Shown here: positions 16,140-24,648 of the stretch, piece by piece
Layout of the letters: each line of letters starts with the position of its first letter
How positions within the stretch are numbered: the first letter of the stretch is position 1
Assembly (NCBI GenBank): GCA_910583985.1
Contig: CAJTYA010000001.1
Coordinates: 124,001-188,000 of the forward strand
Direction: 5' to 3'
DNA from: an uncultured Alistipes sp.
Lineage (GTDB): Bacteria > Bacteroidota > Bacteroidia > Bacteroidales > Rikenellaceae
DNA length: 64,000 nucleotides
Program-made: the position numbers and the translations under genes
Notes under the pieces: generated by a model
The model's database searches: none
What the model was told of the DNA's origin: nothing
The model's input: only the letters and a program-made list of their open reading frames with translations

Positions 16140-17456
16140 TTATTCGTATTCCCCGCTTTTGAGCATCGTCACTTCCTGCGGAGTGAGGAACCGCCATGCG
16201 CCGCGTTTGAGCCGTTTTTTGGTCAGTCCGGCGAAGTAGACGCGGTCGAGTTTCTGGACCGAATAGCCCAGCGATTCGAAGATTCTGCGCACGATCCGGT
16301 TGCGGCCCGAATGGATTTCGATGCCTACTTCCCGGCGGTTTTCGCCCACGTAGCTGATTTCGTCGGCATGGATGGGGCCGTCTTCGAGCGTGATGCCTTC
16401 CGCGATTTTGGTCATGTCCGCCTGTGTCAGCGCCTTGTCGAGCGTCACTTGGTAGACTTTCTGTTTGTTGTAGCTCGGATGCGTCAGTTTGCGCGTCAAT
16501 TCGCCGTCGTTGGTAATCAACAGGACGCCCACGCTGTTCTTGTCGAGCCGTCCGACCGGGTAGACCCGTTCCGTGCAGGCTCCCTTGACGAGATCCATCA
16601 CCGTCTTGTCGGCGTGCGGATCGTCCAGCGACGTGACGAACCCTTTGGGCTTGTTCATCAGGATGTAGACTTTCTTTTCCCCCTTGATGACCGACCCGTT
16701 GAAACGCACTTCGTCTTCGGGCCGCACTTTCGAGCCCAGCTCGGTGACGATGGTCCCGTTCACGGCGACCAGTCCAGCCGTAATCAGGTCGTCCGCTTCG
16801 CGGCGCGAGCAGATGCCCGAATTGGCGATGAAGCGGTTGAGCCGGATTTCGCCGATCTGCTTGGCTTCATATCGGGGATAGTCGCCCGGTCCGGGTTTGC
16901 GGGGAGGCGTTCCTTTCCGTCCCGGCTTTTTCCCGTTGCGGTCGTTATACCGGCGGTCGGACTGTCCGTAACGGTCGTTTCCGCGAGGGAAGCCTCCGCG
17001 GCTTTCCGTATCTTCGGTGTGTCTTATGGCGTTTCCGGTGCGGGGCCGGTAGCCCGACGGGCCGTCTTCGCGGTGGCGGAAACGGTCGTCCCTGTCGTCC
17101 CGGCGATAGGGACGGTCGCTTTTGGGGGCGGCCGCGTAGCGCTGGCCGTACCCTTTTTTCTCGAAAGGTTTTTCGCGGAACGCTTCGCCCTTCATCCGGT
17201 TGTCCTGCGTGAAGTTGGGGTTGAACGACCGGCGCCGCTCGCCGTCGGTGTGCGCGGGACGGTTCGCCGAATCGTTGTCGCGCACGGTCCGGCCGATGCG
17301 CGGCCGTTTGTCCCGGACGAAGAAAGAGGCGGAATCGTCGTGATGGCCCGAACGCCCCGAATCGTCTCGATTGGAGGAGTTCCCGAAGCGTTCGTCGCGG
17401 CGATCCCGGCCCTCGAACGTGCGCTTCCTGTGATTTTTCGGATCGAATGTTTTCAT
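16140..17456 (-). CDS. rluB: 23S rRNA pseudouridine synthase RluB-like
   Basis: A 438-aa protein from ATG 17456 that converts a 23S rRNA uridine to pseudouridine. The first ~200 residues are a disordered Arg/Asp/Gly-rich extension. The S4 RNA-binding domain starts near residue 203 (EIRLNRFIANSGICSRREADDLI). The catalytic domain carries the RsuA/RluB motif PVGRLDKNSVGVLL with catalytic Asp305, and the HSGRNRIVRRIFESLGY segment. The long basic/acidic extension is common in Bacteroidetes and may hold extra RNA contacts; that is inference. RluE/RluF-type specificity cannot be excluded. It is divergent from the patB gene. Confidence 0.9.
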   Translation of the reverse strand: MKTFDPKNHRKRTFEGRDRRDERFGNSSNRDDSGRSGHHDDSASFFVRDKRPRIGRTVRDNDSANRPAHTDGERRRSFNPNFTQDNRMKGEAFREKPFEKKGYGQRYAAAPKSDRPYRRDDRDDRFRHREDGPSGYRPRTGNAIRHTEDTESRGGFPRGNDRYGQSDRRYNDRNGKKPGRKGTPPRKPGPGDYPRYEAKQIGEIRLNRFIANSGICSRREADDLITAGLVAVNGTIVTELGSKVRPEDEVRFNGSVIKGEKKVYILMNKPKGFVTSLDDPHADKTVMDLVKGACTERVYPVGRLDKNSVGVLLITNDGELTRKLTHPSYNKQKVYQVTLDKALTQADMTKIAEGITLEDGPIHADEISYVGENRREVGIEIHSGRNRIVRRIFESLGYSVQKLDRVYFAGLTKKRLKRGAWRFLTPQEVTMLKSGEYE

Positions 17457-17565
17457 GGATGCAATTTGACTGTTGGCGATAGCATTCCTGCAAGCGGTGT
17501 GCCGTCTTCGGCGGACGGCTTGCGGAGACGGGTCAAAGGTATGGCTAATTTTTTACAATTTACCC

Positions 17566-17573
17566 TATCTTTG
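17566..17573 (+). promoter_or_regulatory. -7 promoter box of patB
   Basis: TATCTTTG matches TAnnTTTG and ends 18 nt before the ATG at 17592, so the leader would be very short. The -33 element is weak. Confidence 0.65.
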
Positions 17574-17591
17574 TCCATTATTCAAGCGCTT

Positions 17592-18782
17592 ATGAAATAC
17601 GATTTTGACAGGCTCGTATCCCGCGAAGGCACGAAATGCGAGAAGTTCGATCGCCGGGAGGAGATTTTCGGCCGGAAAGACGTGATTCCGATGTGGGTGG
17701 CGGACATGGATTTCGTCGCTCCCGTCGAGGTGCAGGAGGCTATCGCCCGCCGGGCGGCCCATCCCGTTTACGGATATTCCTATCGGTCGGATTCCTATTT
17801 CGATGCCATCGCCGGGTGGGTGGAGCGACACGGTGGCTGGCGGATTCGTCGGGAGTGGATGGACTTCACGCCGGGCGTGGTTTCCGGAATCGTTTTCGCG
17901 TTGAGGGCTTTTACCGAGGAAGGCGACGGCGTCGTGATTCAGCCGCCGGTGTATCATCCGTTCGCCCGGCAGATCCGTGCCAATGGCCGCAGGGTGATCG
18001 ACAACCCATTGCGCATTGACGAGCAGGGGCGTTTCCGGATTGATTTCGACGATCTGGATCGCAAGCTCTCCGACGCGAAGGTGTTTCTGATGTCGAATCC
18101 GCACAACCCTTCGGGACGGGTCTATACGCAGGAGGAGCTGATGCGCATCGGCGAGCTCTGCATTCGGCACGACGTGTTGATTCTCGCCGACGAAATTCAC
18201 TCCGATCTGATTTACAAGCCGTACCGTCATGTTCATATCGCGTCGTTGAGCGAAGCGCTCGCGCGAAGGACCGTTTCGTTTTTCGCTCCGAGCAAAACGT
18301 TCAATCTGGCCGGTCTGTCGACTTCGGTGGTCGTCACGCCCGACGATTCGCTGCGCCGGCGGCTCCGGGCCGAGTTCGACAAGTTGCATGCCGATCAGGG
18401 CAATATATTCGGTGCCGTCGCGCTGGAAGCCGCCTATACCCACGGCGACGAATGGCTGGAGCAGTTGTTGGACTATCTCTCCGGGAATGTCGATTACGTC
18501 GTGCGTTTTCTGCGCGAACACCTTCCTTCGGTACGGTGCGTGCCGCCGGAGGGGACCTATCTGTTGTGGCTCGATTTCGGCCGGTGGCCGATGAGCCATG
18601 AGGAGATCTACCGCTTTCTCGTCGAAGAGGCAGGCATCGGGCCGAACGAGGGGGCGATGTTCGGCGAGCAGGGCCGGGGATGGATGCGCCTCAATATCGC
18701 CTCTCCGCGACAGGTCGTCGAGCGGGCGATGCGGCAGTTGCTCGCTGCGGCGTCCGCCCGCGGTCTGGCCGCGCTGCCGTAA
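17592..18782 (+). CDS. patB: MalY/PatB family pyridoxal-phosphate aminotransferase
   Basis: A 396-aa protein from ATG 17592 (MKYDFDRLVSREGTKCEKFDRR). The much longer open frame upstream is antisense to rluB and is ignored. Family features are VIPMWVADMDF, FTPGVVSGIVFAL, FLMSNPHNPSGRVY, ILADEIHSDLIY and the PLP-lysine motif SKTFNLAGLSTS. These proteins are cytosolic C-S lyases (cystathionine beta-lyase activity releasing homocysteine, pyruvate and ammonia) or related aminotransferases. A -7 box lies just upstream and a strong terminator follows, so it is probably a single-gene transcript. Confidence 0.9.
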   Translation: MKYDFDRLVSREGTKCEKFDRREEIFGRKDVIPMWVADMDFVAPVEVQEAIARRAAHPVYGYSYRSDSYFDAIAGWVERHGGWRIRREWMDFTPGVVSGIVFALRAFTEEGDGVVIQPPVYHPFARQIRANGRRVIDNPLRIDEQGRFRIDFDDLDRKLSDAKVFLMSNPHNPSGRVYTQEELMRIGELCIRHDVLILADEIHSDLIYKPYRHVHIASLSEALARRTVSFFAPSKTFNLAGLSTSVVVTPDDSLRRRLRAEFDKLHADQGNIFGAVALEAAYTHGDEWLEQLLDYLSGNVDYVVRFLREHLPSVRCVPPEGTYLLWLDFGRWPMSHEEIYRFLVEEAGIGPNEGAMFGEQGRGWMRLNIASPRQVVERAMRQLLAAASARGLAALP

Positions 18783-18808
18783 AGAAGCCTTTCCGAAAGC
18801 CGATATTC

Positions 18809-18846
18809 CGTGCCGGATGAACGACATCCGGCACGGATTTTTTTTG
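18809..18846 (+). terminator. Terminator after patB
   Basis: A 12-bp stem, CCGTGCCGGATG / CATCCGGCACGG, is followed by eight T residues, 26 nt after the patB stop. Confidence 0.95.
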
Positions 18847-19321
18847 TTCGCAGGGCGCACACGGACCGAGCGGGGAGGAAACGGAACGATTTTTTTCGCG
18901 ACGAATAAAAAAATGCACCTTCTCTCGCGACGCTTCGTTCGATTCGGGTGCGTCTCATCGTTTTATCCAGTTGTAAATATTTGTTTATCTGAGTCTTGAT
19001 TCGGACATTCGTTGTCCTCTTGCTTGATTCGGCCCTATCGTATCGCCGGTTTTCGGGTCTTTGATAATCAGTGATTTATGTTTTAGCCTCCTCGGCCTGA
19101 GCGGGCGTTGTCCTCTTGTGAAAGAGCGAAGGGAAAACTAAGTTTGAGACAAAGAAAGAAAATCGTTCGTTCCCGGTCGTCCGCGGCGTCTTTCTCCGAC
19201 GGTGAAAGATCGACGGCGGAGCGGGGAACGGAAGGATCGATTCGAAAGTCAACGAAAATATGGAATATTCGATAGAATAAAATCATCCCTCACCCAGCAA
19301 ATTATTATTTTATAGTTTCCG

Positions 19322-19358
19322 GGAGGGCGCCCTTTGTTTCGGGTGCCCTCCGTTTTTT
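19322..19358 (+). terminator. Terminator-like hairpin in spacer
   Basis: GGAGGGC / GCCCTCC with an inner CCC/GGG is followed by TTTTTT. No gene is recognised just upstream on the plus strand, so it may end an unknown RNA or be a relic. Confidence 0.7.
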
Positions 19359-19897
19359 GTTTTCGGTCCGGGAGCGGAGGGTGGGGGACGGTGTTCTCTG
19401 CCTCCGCGGTAACTTTTCCTGTCCTACCGGAATGGCGGATTCGTCGGGCGGTTCACCGGCCTGCGGGCCTCGAACGGCTGCGGCCGTGCCGATGATTGCG
19501 CTGGCGAGATGCCGGCTTGATAGAGCACCACGGCATATTCGGATGTGCTGTGGGGGGACTCGGTCGCCGCGTTTTCCGGATGATCTTCTTGATGTCTGTC
19601 GGGAGCGGGCCGTCCGGATGCGTAATCCGTGGCTGCGGAAGTCTGCGGTCGGATTCGAAGACGGCAGGCGGAAACCTCGGCGTATCGAAGGATGTAATTG
19701 CCTGAAAAGTAGGTATGCCGATGTTCGGTACCACCGTATCGTGACGGCGGACGATTTCGGTTGCCGCCGTCTTGGGGATCGTTTGCCGGCAACGGAGCGG
19801 CGGACGGACTTTGTCTCGTCGTCGAGTCGGGGCCGATGGCCTGTCGGATCGGAAAGACAGCGTCCCGCCGGAGTATTGCGGGCGCTTCGGCGACCGG

Positions 19898-20113
19898 CTC
19901 CGGGAGCGGTTTGTATCGTCCGGGTCCGCGGCCGCCTGTTCCGGGAGACTTTCGGTCGTTTGCCGGAGCGCGCGTGTGTCTTCGGACATTTCGTCGTCGG
20001 GTCGTCGCTTGCGGTCAGTCGGGCCGCGGTGCGTACTGCCGACGGAATACGATGGGCGCTCCGGTGGGCGGGACCCAGCTCCGGGAGCGGTTTGCATCGT
20101 CCGGGCCCGCATT
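19898..20113. repeat. Two diverged ~181-bp repeat units
   Basis: The core CTCCGGGAGCGGTTTG followed by ATCGTCCGGG occurs at 19898 and 20079, 181 bp apart. Weaker similarity continues leftward (CGTCGTCG near 19815 and 19991). Confidence 0.5.
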
Positions 20114-20163
20114 CCCTCGCCCCCGGCCGTTTCCGAAGGCTGCCTGTCGGTTGCCGGAAACGG

Positions 20164-20196
20164 AAAAGGTACCCGACCGGAATCGGATACCTTTTT
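20164..20196. terminator. Terminator after recJ
   Basis: AAAAGGTAcCCG pairs with CGGaTACCTTTTT. It lies 20 nt past the recJ stop and has A and T runs on both sides. Confidence 0.85.
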
Positions 20197-20215
20197 CGTT
20201 TTCGGAGCGGTGCGT

Positions 20216-21982
20216 TTATCGCTGCACCGTTTTCTTGATGTCTTTTACCCTCAGTTGAGGCGTGACCGTCCCCCGGTAGTGGTTTTCCACGACCGAATAA
20301 CAGACGTCGATGCTGCGGCCCGAACGGACGTACTCGTAGTGCCGCGGTTGCTGGAACGCGATGGCGGGGATGACCGTGTTGGGCTTCTGTCCTTGGATGA
20401 GATCCATTTTCAGATGCTCCTGCTCGGCACCCACGAGCCGCGCGTCTCCCCGGTTGCTGACGCCCCGCGTGATGAACACCGGAGCGTTGTTGCCCGGTCC
20501 GAACGGCTGGAAGCGGTTCAGCGTGGAGCGGAACTGCGGCGTGATGTCGCTGAACAGCAGATACGAGTCGATGTCGACCTGCGGAATGAGCATTTCGGGG
20601 TCGATATGCGCCTCGACGTATTCGTTGAAGCGCCGGGTGAACTCGTCCACGTTTTCCGGCCGCATCGTCAGTCCGGCGGCATAGATATGGCCGCCGAAGT
20701 TTTCGAGCAGGTCGGAGCACGATTCGACGGCTTGGTAGAGATCGAATCCCGGCACGCTGCGGGCCGATCCCGTCACGAAGCCGTTGCTCATCGTCAGCAC
20801 GACCGTCGGCCGGTAGTATGTCTCGATGAGGCGCGAGGCGACGATGCCCACGATGCCCTTCATCCATTTCGGATTGTAGATGACGGTGCTTTTGCGGGCC
20901 TTCATTTCCGGATGGCGCTCGATGATGTCGTGTGCCTCCTGCGTGATGGAACGGTCGATGTTCTTGCGGTCCTGATTGCAGGTGTCGATGAAAGCTCCGT
21001 ATTCCGAAGCGACCTCTTCGTCGCGGGCGACCATCAGGTACACGGCCGAGTGTCCGCCCGACGGGGCGGCGTTCTCGTCGTCGGAATCGACCTCCATTCT
21101 TCCCGCCGCATTGATGCGGGGGCCGATCTTGAAGACGATGTCGTCGATGGTGATGGCGTGTTTGTCGAGTCCGCAGATCTTGATGATGGATTGCAGACCC
21201 TTGCCCGGTTTTTCGTTCAGGCGTTTGAGGCCGTAAAAAGCCAAAATGCGGTTTTCGCCGACCAGCGGCACGATGTCCGAGGCAATGCTCACGACGACCA
21301 AGTCCAGCAGGCGTTCCACTTCCGAGAAAGGCAGACCCTTGTAGAGGCAGTATCCCTGCAACATCTTGAATCCCACTCCGCAGCCGGAGAGTTCCTTGAA
21401 CGGATAGGGACAGTCAACCCGTTTGGGATCGAGAACCGCCACGGCGTCGGGGATCGTTTCGCCCGGCAGGTGGTGGTCGCAGATGATGAAATCGATGCCT
21501 TTGGCCTTGGCATAGGCCACCTTCTCCGTCGCTTTGATCCCGCAGTCGAGCGCGATGATGAGCTTCACCCCTTTGCGCTGCGCGTAGTCGATCGCCTTGA
21601 TCGATACGCCGTACCCTTCGGTATAACGGTCGGGGATGTAGAACAGCAGCGAAGGATGTCCCAGACGGCGCAGGAACGAATAAACGAGCGCTACCGCCGT
21701 CGTTCCGTCCACGTCGTAGTCGCCGTATACCATGACGGGTTCTCCCCGTTCGACGGCTTGGGCCACCCGTTCGACGGCCCGGTCCATGTCTTTCATCAGG
21801 AACGGGTCGTGCAGGTTCTCTAGCTTAGGATTGAAGAATTGCCATGCCTCCTCGTGTGTTTCGATGCCGCGCTGAACAAGCAGGTTGGCAAGCACCACGG
21901 GGATATTCAGCGAGGCGGCCAGATTCTCCACCTTCGCCGGTTCTCCGGGGGGCTTGATAACCCATCTTTTTTCTGCTGACAT
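20216..21982 (-). CDS. recJ: Single-stranded-DNA-specific exonuclease RecJ
   Basis: A 588-aa protein from ATG 21982. RecJ is a 5'-3' ssDNA exonuclease in recombinational repair. Phosphoesterase motifs are DYDVDG (residues 88-93), ALDCG, the DHH motif CDHH (169-171) and the later ENFGGHIYAAG of the DHHA1 domain. The C-terminal OB-like region (PQFRSTLNRFQPFGPGNNAPVF) is present, so length and layout are normal. The next gene upstream on the same strand, lipB's neighbour, is about 100 nt away beyond a short AT-rich leader. A terminator follows. Nothing unusual is seen in its motifs. Confidence 0.95.
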   Translation of the reverse strand: MSAEKRWVIKPPGEPAKVENLAASLNIPVVLANLLVQRGIETHEEAWQFFNPKLENLHDPFLMKDMDRAVERVAQAVERGEPVMVYGDYDVDGTTAVALVYSFLRRLGHPSLLFYIPDRYTEGYGVSIKAIDYAQRKGVKLIIALDCGIKATEKVAYAKAKGIDFIICDHHLPGETIPDAVAVLDPKRVDCPYPFKELSGCGVGFKMLQGYCLYKGLPFSEVERLLDLVVVSIASDIVPLVGENRILAFYGLKRLNEKPGKGLQSIIKICGLDKHAITIDDIVFKIGPRINAAGRMEVDSDDENAAPSGGHSAVYLMVARDEEVASEYGAFIDTCNQDRKNIDRSITQEAHDIIERHPEMKARKSTVIYNPKWMKGIVGIVASRLIETYYRPTVVLTMSNGFVTGSARSVPGFDLYQAVESCSDLLENFGGHIYAAGLTMRPENVDEFTRRFNEYVEAHIDPEMLIPQVDIDSYLLFSDITPQFRSTLNRFQPFGPGNNAPVFITRGVSNRGDARLVGAEQEHLKMDLIQGQKPNTVIPAIAFQQPRHYEYVRSGRSIDVCYSVVENHYRGTVTPQLRVKDIKKTVQR

Positions 21983-22087
21983 AACTTTATTTATTTAATA
22001 ATCTTATCTTTCCAAATCCATAGGGCCTCGGAAGCCTCTCCCCTCCGGACGTCGCGTCCGGGAAGGTGAGCCGCTCCGCCGCGGCCC

Positions 22088-22768
22088 TCACTCTTTCATG
22101 TCGCAGCGCATCAACTCGCCGAACCGTGCGGCGAATTTCCGTGCGACTTCCTCCAGAGAGGGCTTCAGACCCGTCTCCTTTTCGATGGAGGTCACCCCCT
22201 TGTCGACGAAACCGCAGGGGTTGATATGCGAAAAATAGCTCAGGTCGGTCGTCACGTTGAGCGCGAAACCGTGCATCGTCACGTAACGCGAGGCCTTCAC
22301 GCCGATGGCGCAGATCTTTCGCGCGCGGGCCGTGTCGCCCTCAATCCATACGCCGGTGGCTCCGTCGAGCCGCGCGCCTTCGATGCCGTAGTCGGCGATC
22401 GTCCGTATCACGCATTCTTCCAGCGTCCAGATATAATCCTTCAAACTGAATCCCAGTCTTTCGAGATCGAGGATCGGATAGCCGACCAGTTGTCCGTAAC
22501 CGTGGTAGGTGATATCGCCGCCGCGGTCGATGCGGAAGTAGGTCGCCCCGATCGTTTGCAGGAACCGTTCGTCTACGAGCATGTTGGACTCGTGCCCGCT
22601 CTTGCCCAGCGTGTAGACGTGCGGATGTTCCACCAGCAGAAGCGTCTGCTCGGCAGAACCGCCTCCGCGTTTGGCCTCCAGCAGGGCGGCGAAAAGCCGT
22701 TTCTGGAGCTCCCACGTCTCGGCGTAACCGGCCTGTCCGATGTACTTGTATGTAACGGTTTCCTTCAT
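22088..22768 (-). CDS. lipB: Octanoyltransferase LipB
   Basis: A 226-aa protein from ATG 22768. LipB transfers octanoyl from acyl carrier protein to lipoyl domains, the first step of lipoate synthesis. Signature segments are VEHPHVYTLGKSG, RGGDITYHGYGQLVGYPILDL, AIGVKASRYVTMHGFALNV with the catalytic Lys, and HINPCG with the catalytic Cys. It starts 4 nt after the lipA stop, so the two form one transcript. Active in the cytosol. Confidence 0.95.
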   Translation of the reverse strand: MKETVTYKYIGQAGYAETWELQKRLFAALLEAKRGGGSAEQTLLLVEHPHVYTLGKSGHESNMLVDERFLQTIGATYFRIDRGGDITYHGYGQLVGYPILDLERLGFSLKDYIWTLEECVIRTIADYGIEGARLDGATGVWIEGDTARARKICAIGVKASRYVTMHGFALNVTTDLSYFSHINPCGFVDKGVTSIEKETGLKPSLEEVARKFAARFGELMRCDMKE

Positions 22769-22772
22769 GCGT

Positions 22773-23657
22773 TTATTTCTTTTCGCGGCAACAGCGCATC
22801 GCTTTTTCGGCCATGTACGACGAACGGACCATCGGGCCGCTTTCGACGTAGCGCATGCCGCGTTTCAGGGCTTCTTCCTTGTACTGGGCGAATTTTTCGG
22901 GGGTGACGTACTCCGCCACGGGCAGGTGCCGGAGCGTGGGGCGCAGGTATTGGCCGATCGTGAGAATCCGCACGCCGGCGGCGACCAGATCGTCCACGGC
23001 GGCGAGCACTTCGTCGTCGCTCTCGCCCAGTCCGACCATCAGGCCGCTTTTGGCCGTGCATCCTTTCGAGGCGATATAGCCGAGCGTTTTGAGGCTCGTT
23101 TCGTAGCGGGCGCGCGAACGCACCAGAGGGGTCAGCCTCGCTACGGTTTCGAGGTTGTGCCCGATGATGTCGGGCGCCGCGTCGACGACTGTGTCGATCC
23201 ACTCTTCGCGTCCGTCGAAATCGGGGATGAGCACCTCGACGGTCGTGTCGGGATTGGCTTCCCGTACGGCGCGGACGGCCGCAGCCCAATGCGCCGCCCC
23301 GCCGTCGGGCAGATCGTCCCGGTCCACGGAGGTGATGACGCAATGTTTGAGTCCCATCAGAGAGACCGAGCGGGCGAGCTTGGCCGGCTCGTCGCTTTCG
23401 GGCGGTAACGGTCGCCCGGTGGCTGTGGCGCAGAACTTACACGAACGGGTGCAGATGTCCCCCAGAATCATGAAAGTGGCCGTCCGCCGACTCCAGCACT
23501 CGGCCTGATTGGGACACTTGCCGCTGCTGCAAATCGTATGGAGCCCATGCTCGCGGACGATGCGCGCAACCTCGCCGAATCCCTCGCCGTCGTGGAGTTT
23601 GATTTTCAGCCAATCCGGTTTTTTATGTCGCGTTACCTCATCATGATAATCAGGCAT
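22773..23657 (-). CDS. lipA: Lipoyl synthase LipA
   Basis: A 294-aa radical SAM enzyme from ATG 23657 that inserts sulfur at C6 and C8 of the octanoyl chain. Both iron-sulfur clusters are visible: the auxiliary cluster Cys43, Cys48 and Cys54 (CSSGKCPNQAEC) and the radical SAM CxxxCxxC at Cys69, Cys73 and Cys76. The C-terminal RSSY motif that caps the auxiliary cluster is present. It is first in a two-gene operon with lipB. A -7 box TACATTTG lies about 31 nt upstream on the minus strand. Confidence 0.97.
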   Translation of the reverse strand: MPDYHDEVTRHKKPDWLKIKLHDGEGFGEVARIVREHGLHTICSSGKCPNQAECWSRRTATFMILGDICTRSCKFCATATGRPLPPESDEPAKLARSVSLMGLKHCVITSVDRDDLPDGGAAHWAAAVRAVREANPDTTVEVLIPDFDGREEWIDTVVDAAPDIIGHNLETVARLTPLVRSRARYETSLKTLGYIASKGCTAKSGLMVGLGESDDEVLAAVDDLVAAGVRILTIGQYLRPTLRHLPVAEYVTPEKFAQYKEEALKRGMRYVESGPMVRSSYMAEKAMRCCREKK

Positions 23658-23687
23658 TGTGTTGTTTTATTTACTTTCCAATTGCTA

Positions 23688-23695
23688 CAAATGTA
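23688..23695 (-). promoter_or_regulatory. -7 promoter box of lipA-lipB
   Basis: TACATTTG on the minus strand, about 31 nt before the lipA start; it matches TAnnTTTG. No strong -33 element. Confidence 0.6.
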
Positions 23696-23956
23696 ACGTT
23701 TTTTCACGAAAATTTGACCATTTCGCGACAAATTATGGATGTTTTGCGGAAAAGAAACGGTGCGTTTCGTAAAGCGGCCGCCCGTGCGTCTTTCGACGGT
23801 TTTTCTCCGCACGGCGGCCCGACGGGGCTCCATGCGTGCGCGGTGTCCCCGGCGAAAAAGGCGGTCGCGAGAGAAGGCGGATTTCTTCGGAAGGCAGGGC
23901 GGTGTCTTCTCTGTCGTTTCGCCTTGCCGGACCGGTCCGCACGGGGCGTCCGGGCA

Positions 23957-23988
23957 TTTGCATATCCCGAATAATTCCGTTACCTTTG
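23957..23988 (+). promoter_or_regulatory. Promoter of tRNA-Arg
   Basis: TTTG (23957-23960), a 20-nt spacer, then TACCTTTG (23981-23988). This is the same architecture as the tRNA-Gln promoter at 33691. The tRNA starts about 98 nt downstream. Confidence 0.75.
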
Positions 23989-24086
23989 CCCTGCGCATAA
24001 GAGGAGTACGGTTTTTTGCGAAGGGGACGGGCCGGAAGGTGTGCCGTCCGTCGGAAAAGATACCGTCCCGGCCTTGTCGCAAACGG

Positions 24087-24160
24087 GGTTCCGTAGCTCA
24101 GTTGGATAGAGCAACAGCCTTCTAAGCTGTGGGTCGAGCGTTCGAACCGCTCCGGAATCA
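24087..24160 (+). tRNA. tRNA-Arg (anticodon TCT)
   Basis: A 74-nt cloverleaf with acceptor GGTTCCG / CGGAATC, D-arm GCTCAGTTGGATAGAGC, anticodon stem ACAGC / GCTGT with loop CTTCTAA (anticodon TCT), and T-arm GAGCG TTCGAAC CGCTC. No CCA is encoded. A terminator follows at once. Confidence 0.95.
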
Positions 24161-24169
24161 CTTCGAAAT

Positions 24170-24214
24170 AAACGGGAGAACTGCGGAATGGCTGCGGTTC
24201 TCCCGTTTCGTTTC
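24170..24214 (+). terminator. Terminator of tRNA-Arg
   Basis: AAACGGGAGAAC pairs with GTTCTCCCGTTT and is followed by CGTTTC. The arms are perfectly complementary over 12 bp. Confidence 0.8.
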
Positions 24215-24648
24215 AGGTGTCCGTTTTTTAGTTTCGGTATGCGGAAAGTCGACGTTCGATGTTCCGGAGAGTAATGGCAGACGTTTCGTTTACGAAAAAT
24301 AGGGGATCGTTTTTCGACATCGGGTTATTCCGTTGTCGTATTTTCTCTCGGAAAGAGCGGAACATCGGGGCAGGAGTCGTTCGTGCTGGGCCGACAAGTT
24401 CGGTTGCCGAAGGTCGGTTCCTTTCCGAAATAGGTCGGAAAATGGCGTAAGGAACGACTTCGGTTTGCATATTTCGTTTCGGATTCGTAAATTGGTTTTC
24501 ACGGGTTTCGGGTCGGTTTCGCTCCGGAATTCCGAAGCGTCGAAAGAGTGCGTACGGGTTTTCCCGCCGAGCAAGCCGCTCCCGGTCCCGCCGAACTCCG
24601 TAACCGTTCGTTCGATAATCATTCCCGACGTTCAAACCGTAAAAAACG
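24215..24648. other. 434-nt spacer, no supported gene
   Basis: I see no domain-bearing frame. A 135-codon minus-strand frame (24228-24635) is Arg/Asn/Pro-rich with no start context and is probably chance. The promoter of the next gene should lie here, but no TAnnTTTG box is clear. Confidence 0.5.

Larger units (their letters stand above)
18847..20163. other. 1.3-kb GC-rich spacer without supported gene
   Basis: Open frames exist on both strands, but they have shifting, Arg/Pro/Ser-rich compositions and no domain. Visible structure includes a 13-mer CGTTGTCCTCTTG present near 19007 and again near 19104, a terminator at 19322-19358, and two diverged copies of a ~180-bp segment marked by CTCCGGGAGCGGTTTG at 19898 and 20079. 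Confidence 0.55.

Noticed and set aside
16311..17591. Long plus-strand open frame running into the PatB gene
   Set aside because: This part is antisense to rluB and has no domain; PatB starts at 17592.
19305..20867. 520-codon minus-strand frame
   Set aside because: Arg/Pro/Ser-rich, overlaps recJ in another frame, no domain; a chance frame in GC-rich DNA.
24228..24635. 135-codon minus-strand ORF
   Set aside because: Skewed Arg/Asn/Pro composition, no start context or domain.
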